15,184 nucleotides of DNA from Flavipsychrobacter sp. (lineage in GTDB: Bacteria; Bacteroidota; Bacteroidia; Chitinophagales; Chitinophagaceae), in NCBI GenBank assembly GCA_021156265.1, contig JAJNBR010000034.1, positions 1 through 15,184 on the forward strand, given 5' to 3'. The notes beneath the pieces were generated by a model. The model saw only the letters and a program-made list of their open reading frames with translations. It was not told the DNA's origin and made no database searches. Every line of letters begins with the position of its first letter. Positions within the stretch are counted from its first letter, which is position 1. Shown one piece after another: positions 6,958 to 14,800 of the stretch. A program made the translations under genes and the position numbers.

Positions 6958-7883
6958 CGTTTAGCGTCCTTTCTTTGCGCATCGTGTTTTACAGGCGGCA
7001 GCGTTTTGATATAGGCAAAAATGGCGTCGGCTTCTTGCTCTGTCAGGAGATGGAAGTCTTTCATCGGTGGCCTTAGCTTTTTACCGTCGGGAGCTATATT
7101 CTTCAGCACGGCGTTACGGAAATCCTCAGCAGTGTAATTACCAATGCCCGTTGCCTTGTCCATCGTAATATTGGAGCTGTGTATATCGCCATCCGGCATT
7201 TTAAACTTACGCCCCCCTGCCATATAGCCTTTGGTCTCCTCAGGGTGCGCATGCTTCAAAGACATCGGTCCTTTCTTTGAATGACATTCCCAGCAGCCTA
7301 TGTTATAAACAAGATACCGGCCATAAGCCACCTGGTCACTCATGTCTTCGCCCGACACAGTGGGACGAAATGGTTCGGGTTTTGGTAATAGGATCGAACC
7401 CATGTGCCCTATGAGGTTTAAGTTAGTTAAGCCACTTACGGCATCGTGCGCCTGTACAGCTTCGTCGGACGAACGGAGGTAGGCGTACATGGCACTGATA
7501 TCTGCATCAGACATAAAATGCCGGGGCATATACGGTATATAATGACCGTTCCTGGCTACACCTGTACGCATCAGGTACACGAATTCCGCTTCATTATACT
7601 TCGACATGGGGCTGTGCGTGGCGCTTTGTGTGAGATTGGCTGTGTACACTTTGCCGGCAATGCCCGGAGTGCTCATAAACTGCCTGCCGCTCAGCTTACC
7701 TGTAGCGGGATCGAAGTGGCACCCGGCGCAAGAGCTTTGAACCAGCATTTTTCCACGCTCAACAGACGCATTTGGTGTTGGTTGGTAAGCATTGTAAGTT
7801 GGCGTATAGTATGTTTTGCAACTGCCCAGAATGAACAGGGCAGCAAGCATATACGCAAAAAGCGTGGGCAGGCGGAATTTCAT
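6954..7883 (-). CDS. Diheme c-type cytochrome lipoprotein (309 aa)
   Basis: This protein has two CXXCH heme-binding sites, CAGCH (Cys52-His56) and CWECH (Cys197-His201), each at the head of a cytochrome c domain. Candidate axial Met ligands are in YMPRHFM (Met119 or Met124) and RPPMKDF (Met273). Domain ends carry the usual helix signature (ADISAMYAYLRS and ADAIFAYIKTLPP). The N-terminus is a lipoprotein signal with L-G-S-C lipobox (Cys22) and a proline/tyrosine-rich linker, so the protein should be membrane-anchored on the periplasmic side or at the surface, carrying electrons. No oxidase, nitrite or sulfur enzyme is adjacent, so the partner is not evident. It starts 65 bp after the dinB stop on the same strand; co-transcription is possible but unproven. 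The stop TAG overlaps the last bases of the convergent SET gene. Confidence 0.9.
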   Translation of the reverse strand: MKFRLPTLFAYMLAALFILGSCKTYYTPTYNAYQPTPNASVERGKMLVQSSCAGCHFDPATGKLSGRQFMSTPGIAGKVYTANLTQSATHSPMSKYNEAEFVYLMRTGVARNGHYIPYMPRHFMSDADISAMYAYLRSSDEAVQAHDAVSGLTNLNLIGHMGSILLPKPEPFRPTVSGEDMSDQVAYGRYLVYNIGCWECHSKKGPMSLKHAHPEETKGYMAGGRKFKMPDGDIHSSNITMDKATGIGNYTAEDFRNAVLKNIAPDGKKLRPPMKDFHLLTEQEADAIFAYIKTLPPVKHDAQRKDAKR

Positions 7884-7948
7884 GTTGCAGATTTAAACAA
7901 CCAAACCGGCAGGAAAAGCATGCCATCCAAGTGCTTGATTTATATACC

Positions 7949-9052
7949 TCAGAATAACTCCAGCTGCCCCGACCAACCTTGTTTTTTTGACCGTGGTTCA
8001 TCTTTGAACCCTGACAGTGAAATTCCCAATAGCCGGATCTTATCTTTTTCAGGATCAGTAGCTACAAGCAATTCCTGCGCAATTTGCAGTATGGTATCAA
8101 CATCGTCTACCGCTTGCGCAATAGAAAGGCTGCGCGTGATCTGCCGGAAGTCGCTGTATTTTATCTTGAGTGTGATGGTGCGACCTTTCAGCTGGTGCTT
8201 ACGCAGGCGCTCCTGCACTTTTTCTGCCAGCTTGATGAGTTCGTCATTCATTTCATCCAGCCTGGTAAGATCGTAGGGAAACGTATCCTCAGCGCCTACA
8301 GATTTTGCCTCTCCATGCGGTTCCACCTCACGGTCATCAATGCCTCGAACGATCTTGTAATAGAACCTGCCCGACTTACCAAAGAACTTCACCAGGTCTT
8401 CTTCAGTAAGCTTTTTAAGATCAGCACCGGTGTGCAGCCCCATCTTTTTCATCTTGCCCGCAGTGACATGACCTACCCCATAAAATTTCTCAACAGGCAG
8501 TCGTTCCATAAAATCTTCGATCGACGACGGGCCAATAAACGTAAGGCCGTCTGGCTTATTCATATCAGAGGCTATCTTGGCGACGAACTTGTTGACGGAC
8601 ACGCCGGCTGAGGCAGTCAATTGCAGCTCGTCTTTAATAGCCTGTTTTATTTGTTTGGCTATCTCGATGGCTGAACCAATGTTCTGTTTATCGTCGGTAA
8701 CATCAAGGTAAGCTTCGTCCAGCGACAACGGTTCGATCATATCCGTATACCTGCGAAATATGGAACGGATATGCTCAGACGCTTCCTTATAGGCCGCAAA
8801 ACGGGGGAATACGAATATGGCCTGAGGACATAGCTGCTGCGCGCGTTTAGACGGCATGGCTGAGCGTATCCCGAACTTGCGCGCCTCATAACTAGCCGTT
8901 GCTACCACCCCGCCCCGTCCTTCAGGCGAGCCGCCTACCACGATAGGCTTGCCCCTGTAGTCCGGGTTATCCCGTTGTTCCACAGAGGCATAGAACGCAT
9001 CCATATCAATATGAATGATCTTACGAACCGGCCTGATGTCTTCGGTGTCCAT
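7949..9052 (-). CDS. dinB: DNA polymerase IV, Y-family translesion polymerase (367 aa)
   Basis: This is an error-prone translesion DNA polymerase that extends past damaged or misaligned template. IIHIDMDAFYASVE (residues 12-25) carries the first catalytic aspartate (Asp16) and the steric-gate position (Tyr21). SLDEAYLD (110-117) holds Asp112 and Glu113 of the two-metal site. ATASYEARKFGIRSAMPS (51-68) is the conserved fingers motif. SAGVSVNKFVAKIASDMNKP is the palm/thumb boundary motif. GVGHVTAGKMKKMGLHTGADL is the helix-hairpin-helix thumb. The little-finger domain follows. The protein ends in QLELF (363-367), a textbook beta-clamp binding pentapeptide. Length is close to the E. coli enzyme (351). 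It is divergent from the radical SAM gene across 85 bp. TAACTTTC (9061-9068 read on the minus strand) is a weak -7 candidate. Confidence 0.97.
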   Translation of the reverse strand: MDTEDIRPVRKIIHIDMDAFYASVEQRDNPDYRGKPIVVGGSPEGRGGVVATASYEARKFGIRSAMPSKRAQQLCPQAIFVFPRFAAYKEASEHIRSIFRRYTDMIEPLSLDEAYLDVTDDKQNIGSAIEIAKQIKQAIKDELQLTASAGVSVNKFVAKIASDMNKPDGLTFIGPSSIEDFMERLPVEKFYGVGHVTAGKMKKMGLHTGADLKKLTEEDLVKFFGKSGRFYYKIVRGIDDREVEPHGEAKSVGAEDTFPYDLTRLDEMNDELIKLAEKVQERLRKHQLKGRTITLKIKYSDFRQITRSLSIAQAVDDVDTILQIAQELLVATDPEKDKIRLLGISLSGFKDEPRSKKQGWSGQLELF

Positions 9053-9113
9053 ACCGCGTTGAAAGTTAGGTTTTTCCTTGCTTTTGAAACGGCGTGCTTT
9101 CAGTATTTAACGG

Positions 9114-9121
9114 TATTTTTG
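9114..9121 (+). promoter_or_regulatory. Candidate -7 promoter element (TATTTTTG)
   Basis: TATTTTTG is an exact match to the Bacteroidota -7 consensus TAnnTTTG. It lies 16 bases upstream of the TTG used as start of the radical SAM gene, so the leader would be only about 10 bases. No convincing TTTG at the -33 position was found at the proper spacing, so this is a partial match. Confidence 0.4.
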
Positions 9122-9137
9122 CCTGAAATCGCCCCAC

Positions 9138-11336
9138 TTGAGCGCAACCGTTTTTTTATTTACTCCTCCGTTCACACAGCTCAACACCCCCTACCCTGCT
9201 ACGGCATACCTGAAAGGTTTTTTGAATACCAAAAACATCAGCGCCTGCCAGTCAGACCTTGGTATCGATGTGACAGTAGCCCTTTTTTCAAAGAAAGGGT
9301 TGGAGGACCTGTTTGCTTACCTCGGCAACGGGCCTGTGGAGTTGAGCGATAACACAAAGCGCATTATTGCATTAAAGAAAGAATACATCAGGACGATAGA
9401 TGCGGCGATACAATTTCTTCAAGGCAAAAATCCAACGCTGGCGCCGCTCATCGTGCAGCGAAATTTTTTGCCTGAGGCCGCGAGGTTTGAACAGGCTGAG
9501 GACCTGCAATGGGCGTTTGGCACCATGGGCAACCAGGACAAAGCAAAGTACCTGGCCACCATGTACCTCGAAGACCTGTCCGACCTGATCAAAGAATGCG
9601 TAGATCCTTATTTTGGTTTTAGCAGGTATGCAGAACGCCTGGGAAGGTCGGCCAATAGCTTTGACGAACTATACAACATCCTGCAACAGGAATATACTTA
9701 TATCGACAGGCTTACTATTAATGCATTGCGGGAAGCAATAGACAAAGTACAACCAAAGCTGGTCGCTATGTCAGTACCGTTTCCCGGCAATTTATATGCA
9801 GCCTTTCGTTGCGGACAGTGGCTGAAACAACACCACCCGGAAATAAAGATCGCCATGGGCGGCGGCTTCCCGAATACGGAACTACGCTCACTGTCGGATG
9901 CGCGGGTATTCGAATTCTTCGACTTCATTACACTCGACGATGGTGAAGCGCCGCTGGAAAACCTGGTGCATCATATTCAGGGCGGACTGCCGGTGGAACA
10001 ACTGAAACGAACTTTCATATTGCAAAACGGCAGCGTTAGTTACATCAACAACAAAGGCTGCAACGACTACCCGCAAACCGAAGTGGGCACACCCGACTAT
10101 AGCGATCTGCATTTAGGTAAATATATCTCCGCTATTGAAGTCGCCAATCCAATGCACAGCCTTTGGAGCGATGGCAGGTGGAACAAACTGACCATGGCGC
10201 ACGGCTGCTATTGGGGCAAATGTACCTTTTGCGATATCTCGCTCGATTATATTGCCCTGTACGAACCGATAGCCGCACAGTTGTTGTGCGACCGGATGGA
10301 ACAGATCATCGCGCAAACAGGCAACTCCGGCTTCCACTTTGTAGACGAAGCTGCACCGCCCGCGCTGATGCGTGCGCTGGCATTAGAAATCATTAAGAGA
10401 AAGCTGGTGGTAAGCTGGTGGACGAATATCCGTTTCGAAAAAAGCTTTACCCGCGACCTATGTATGCTGCTGAAAGCTTCGGGCTGTATAGCAGTATCCG
10501 GTGGCCTTGAGGTAGCATCTGACCGACTACTGGTATTGATACAAAAAGGCATCACCGTAGCGCAGGTGGCGAGGGTGAACAAACATTTTACAGAAGCAGG
10601 CATTATGGTGCATGCTTACCTGATGTATGGTTTCCCCACGCAAACCGCGCAGGAAACTATCGACTCTCTTGAGATGGTGCGGCAGATGTTCCAGGCAGGC
10701 ATTCTGCAATCCGCCTTCTGGCACCAGTTTGCCATGACTGCTCACAGTCCTGTAGGATTAGCGCCGGAAAAATTTGGCGTTAAAAAGAAAACAGAACTGG
10801 TGGGCAGCTTTGCCAATAATGATATAGAGCACGAAGACCCGACTGGTGCAGAACATGATAGCTTCAGCTATGGCTTGAAGAAATCGCTTTTCAACTACAT
10901 GCACAGCATGCAGTTCGACCAGCCGCTGCATAAATGGTTTGATTTCAAAACACCTAAGACCACAGTTGCCGCCGATTTTATATTAAACGCGTTGAACGAC
11001 GATGACCAGTTAAGCAGCAAGCCCACTGCCAAGGTGGTGTGGCTGGGCGAAACGCCTGCTTTGGAGATCATCACCAAATCGAAGAAAGGCAACCAGTGGG
11101 AAATGGCTGCGCTGACATTTCATAATAATAAAGAAACGGTCACCATAAAGCTGGACAAAGAGCAAGGCCAATGGCTTGCAGACATTTTACCTTCCTTATC
11201 TGTGAATAATATCAAGCTGCGCACCTTGCAGGAAGTTAAAGCCCATTATGAAGCTGCGGGACTGGAAGACTTTGAACTATTCTGGGACAACAAGCCGGTA
11301 AGTTCGCTGTATCAATTCGGGTTGCTGCAACTGTAA
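9138..11336 (+). CDS. B12-binding-type radical SAM protein (732 aa), function unknown
   Basis: The N-terminus TVFLFTPPFTQLNTPYPATAY (residues 4-24) is the first strand and loop usual for B12-dependent radical SAM proteins. A Rossmann-like part follows at about 205-285 (LVAMSVPFPGNLYAA, AMGGGFPNTEL, FDFITLDDGEAPL). A helical insertion of roughly 130 residues separates the two, and no DxHxxG cobalamin-ligand motif was found. The radical SAM core begins at HGCYWGKCTFCDIS: Cys357, Cys362 and Cys365 are spaced CX4CX2C rather than CX3CX2C. FHFVDEAAPP, VSGGLEVASDRLL and MYGFPTQTAQETIDSL are further core motifs. About 100 C-terminal residues (after 640) form an unassigned domain. The start is a TTG: the only in-frame ATGs are far downstream and would remove the conserved first strand, and a stop lies at 9108-9110. 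The gene stands alone, with no precursor peptide or pathway neighbour. It probably modifies a small molecule or peptide; the substrate is unknown. Confidence 0.82.
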   Translation: MSATVFLFTPPFTQLNTPYPATAYLKGFLNTKNISACQSDLGIDVTVALFSKKGLEDLFAYLGNGPVELSDNTKRIIALKKEYIRTIDAAIQFLQGKNPTLAPLIVQRNFLPEAARFEQAEDLQWAFGTMGNQDKAKYLATMYLEDLSDLIKECVDPYFGFSRYAERLGRSANSFDELYNILQQEYTYIDRLTINALREAIDKVQPKLVAMSVPFPGNLYAAFRCGQWLKQHHPEIKIAMGGGFPNTELRSLSDARVFEFFDFITLDDGEAPLENLVHHIQGGLPVEQLKRTFILQNGSVSYINNKGCNDYPQTEVGTPDYSDLHLGKYISAIEVANPMHSLWSDGRWNKLTMAHGCYWGKCTFCDISLDYIALYEPIAAQLLCDRMEQIIAQTGNSGFHFVDEAAPPALMRALALEIIKRKLVVSWWTNIRFEKSFTRDLCMLLKASGCIAVSGGLEVASDRLLVLIQKGITVAQVARVNKHFTEAGIMVHAYLMYGFPTQTAQETIDSLEMVRQMFQAGILQSAFWHQFAMTAHSPVGLAPEKFGVKKKTELVGSFANNDIEHEDPTGAEHDSFSYGLKKSLFNYMHSMQFDQPLHKWFDFKTPKTTVAADFILNALNDDDQLSSKPTAKVVWLGETPALEIITKSKKGNQWEMAALTFHNNKETVTIKLDKEQGQWLADILPSLSVNNIKLRTLQEVKAHYEAAGLEDFELFWDNKPVSSLYQFGLLQL

Positions 11337-11364
11337 AAAAAACACCCGCCGGTGCAGCAGGTGT
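11335..11364 (-). terminator. Intrinsic terminator of the small lipoprotein gene
   Basis: On the minus strand ACACC-T-GC, loop TGCACCG, GC-G-GGTGT forms an 8-pair stem (one wobble), directly followed by eight T (complement of the A run at 11335-11342). It lies 25-55 bases after the stop at 11389, in ideal position. The A run begins inside the stop codon of the convergent radical SAM gene. The same hairpin may act weakly on that gene's transcript, but it lacks a T-run in that direction. Confidence 0.85.
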
Positions 11365-11388
11365 GTAACAAAATATCTTGACCTTATT

Positions 11389-11667
11389 TTATTTATCCTC
11401 GTTTTCTTCGTCAGGAAGCTGGCTGCACTTCGCGTCGCTATATTTAACGCCATTCAGTTCGCGCGCTTTGTAACGCGACTCCCATTGGCGCAGCTCCTCT
11501 TCGGTCATATCGCAATGCTTTATCGTGTCGGCTGTAGTAGTAGTTGACAGCAGTTTAGGATCGGTTGTGGTTTGGGTATAATTGCAAACCCAGCAGTGAC
11601 GCACTTGCTTCTTCTCACACGCAGTAAAACACACAGCAATAAGGGCGATCGCATACAGTTTTTTCAT
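11389..11667 (-). CDS. Small cysteine-containing lipoprotein (92 aa), unknown
   Basis: No family was recognised. The ATG at 11667 gives MKKLYAIALIAVCFTAC, a compact lipoprotein signal with Cys17 as the expected lipid anchor (lipobox F-T-A-C, slightly atypical at -3). An ATG two codons earlier (11673) is an equally possible start. The open frame further upstream to 11754 would place a second hydrophobic stretch ahead and is not supported. The mature 75 residues contain HCWVCNYTQ, KHCDMTEEEL and KCSQLPDEENEDK, i.e. four cysteines that could form two disulfides or a small metal site, and an acidic tail. An AlkB/zinc-ribbon-like role cannot be claimed. It has its own terminator and is divergent from the large adhesin gene 172 bp away. 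Confidence 0.75.
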   Translation of the reverse strand: MKKLYAIALIAVCFTACEKKQVRHCWVCNYTQTTTDPKLLSTTTTADTIKHCDMTEEELRQWESRYKARELNGVKYSDAKCSQLPDEENEDK

Positions 11668-11839
11668 TGACATCTGATTTTCAAAAACCAAGATAAGAAA
11701 AGATATCGAAATTTCTAAGTAACAGCATAATAATGCCTTTTTTGACATAAGCACAACTATTTATATGTGCAATTACCCTATATTTACCTTCCCGGTTTGA
11801 CCCACCCGGAAACACGACCTCATATTAAAACGCAACAAA

Positions 11840-14800
11840 ATGCGCCAGCATCTTTTAACCCTAATCGTATTGCTGTCCTTGGCAATACTTCCAAAACAAG
11901 CATCAGCTACACATGCCGCCGGCGGCGAATTGGTTTACGAGTGGATCGCAGATTCTACCTACCGGGTGATCTTTAAGTTCTACCGGGACTGCGGCGGAGC
12001 CGGCGAAGGAACGACGCATTCCTGGTGTTATAAAAACACCTGTACCAATCAAACCTTCACCGGGGTCATGACCAAGGTGGCGGTATTGCCCGGTGGAGTG
12101 GCTAATGGTACGTCGGTGTCCACAGGGTGTGCAGGTTATGCCACTGAATGTGAGAGCGGCTTATCTACGATCCCCGGTTACCGGGAGTGGTGGTACGTAG
12201 ACACCGTAACCTTGCCTTCACGATGCACCAACTGGAAGTTTTACATCTTTATAAGCGCGAGAAATACCTCCTCTAATATAGTAGGCCAGCCAAATTTTTA
12301 TGCGGAAGCCACGCTAAATAACCAGGTAGCGCAAGGGAATTCCTCTCCCTATTTCTCAGTGAAGCCGGTACCTTATGTCTGCATCAATCAGCCTTATTCG
12401 TTCAACAACGGTGCGGTTGATATCAACAACGACTCCCTCGCTTTTGAGAGTCTTGTGCCACAGCAATCCAGCTCCTGTTCGGCAACGCCTGTGAACTGCA
12501 GCTTCCAGCCAAAAACGCCCTCACTAGGATTGCCATCCAACCCGTTTCAAACAAATAATTCCTTTGTTCTAAGCAGCACCACGGGCGCCATGGGTTTTAC
12601 GCCTACAGAACAAGGCGCGCAAACCGTGTCGATGCGCGTGAAGGAATACCGCAACGGTGTACTTATCGGATCGGTGATGCGTGACGTGCAAGTGCAAGTG
12701 CTCAACTGTTCGAATACCGCACCTACTGTAACACCGCAAACTTCTACGTTTGTGAATGCTGGCTGGATCAACAACCAGGTACAGAGCTGCGCTACTAAAT
12801 CCTTCAGCTTCTGTTACGATGTAAAATCCACGGCCGCCGGAGCGAAATTGATAGCAACCGATAATCATACGGCAGCAGCCCCGGGCTCAACGGTGACGTA
12901 CAGTACGCAGGTAACGGACTCTGTACGGGGATGTTTTTCCTGGACACCCTCGGCGCTTGATACCGGCCTGAAGATTTATACAGTCACCGTGAAAGACTCT
13001 ACCTGTGCGCCCCCGGGCATCATGTTCACGCAAACCTTTACTGTGCCGATATACATCTGGCCGGCCACACGCGCCTCCAACGATACTACCATTTGCTATG
13101 GCGACAATGCAACGCTGGATGCCAATGGTGGCACCGGATTTACCTGGTCTGTATTACCGGGTGGTTCACCTATCACCTCGCTAAGCTGTACCAGTTGCAA
13201 AAGTCCGCAGGCTACTCCCACCGTTACTACCAGCTATGTCGTCACCTCGACTATACCCAACTTTTGCATCAATACCGATACTGTCGTTGTTACGGTAAAT
13301 AATCCGACGTCGCCTTCTGCCGGTTCTAACTCTCCTGTATGCCCCGACTCAACACTGAATTTAACGGCAACCAGCGTTTCCGGCGCAACTGCTTATTCCT
13401 GGACCGGTCCGAATAGTTTTTCGTCGAACGTTCAGAACCCCGCTATTACCAATGCGCAGATCAGCCATTCAGGCATATATGGTGTGCGCGCGATGGTGAA
13501 TGGCTGCTATTCTCAGTATTCTTATATCAGCACTATTGTGGGGTATCCGCAAACACCTACACCTTCCAGCAACAGCCCAATTTGCGAAGGCGGTACACTG
13601 AACCTCAGTGCGTCAACTGTATCCGGCGTTGTTTATACATGGACAGGGCCTAACAGTTTTCAGTCGGCCCAGCAAAATCCTTCGATCAATAATGTGGCCG
13701 CCGTTAATGGAGGATACTACAAAGTCACATCTACCGCATTTGGCTGTACCTCTCCGCCCGATAGTACGCTGATCACTATAACCCCGCTTCCTGCAGCACC
13801 TGCTGTTGCAAACTTGTCGCACTGCCAGGATATAACACCGCCGCCGCTTACCGCTACAGGCAGCAATCTTCTATGGTACACAACGGCAACCGGTGGTACG
13901 GGAAGCGCTACTGCGCCAACACCGTCCACTACCACACCAGGCACGACTACCTATTGGGTCAGCCAAACCGTAAATAATTGTGAAGGACCGCGTGCGGCCA
14001 TTACGGTAACTATTTTGCCGAAGCCGGTACCACCTACAGCAACCACTACATCCTACCAATATTGCCAGTTCGCAACCGCCACAACACTAACGGCTACGGG
14101 TACCGGCCTGAAATGGTACACCGTACCAACAGGAGGCACAGGTAGTGCAACTGCGCCGACACCCTCGACCTCTATAGGTGGCACCACTACATGGTACGTA
14201 GTACAAACAGGCAGCAATGGCTGCGAAAGCGACAGGCTTCCGATAACAGTAGTTGTGATAACGCTTTCGGTTCCTCCAACAGTTACGACAGCCAACTATT
14301 GCCAGTTCCTACCCCCGGTACCGGCGATCAGCACGCTGGTAAGCGGCTCGAATGTATTGTGGTATACAGCAGCCACGGGGGGTACAGGAAGCGCGACACC
14401 GCCGACTATTTCCACATCCGCCTCCGCAACATTTACATATTACGTAACACAAAACACCAATACCTGCGAAAGCCAGCGCGTGCCGATCAATGCCATTGTG
14501 CATCCCAAGCCGCAACCTCCTGTTGCTTCCAGCGCTAACTATTGCCAGTTTGATGTATCAACACCGCTTATATCAACCGGGAATAACCTGTTATGGTACA
14601 CCACGGCGACCGGGGGAACAGGATCATCGACGGCTCCAACCCCACCAACAAATGTTGCAGGCACCTTTAACTGGTACGTGAGCCAGAGCGCTAACGGATG
14701 TGAGAGCGACAGAGTTGTAGCCACAGTTACGGTTAAGCCTCAGCCGGCAATGCCACTCGTTAGCAACAACATCATGTATTGCCAGTTTGATGCGCCCCAG

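Noticed and set aside
7446..8276. 276-codon open frame on the plus strand across the cytochrome and dinB genes
   Set aside because: It runs antisense to two well-supported genes and across their gap, its product is low in recognisable motifs, and its frame openness reflects the codon pattern of the real genes.
13613..14724. Several minus-strand frames of 60-80 codons rich in Val/Gly/Pro
   Set aside because: They recur at the module period because they are reverse readings of the repeated coding modules.
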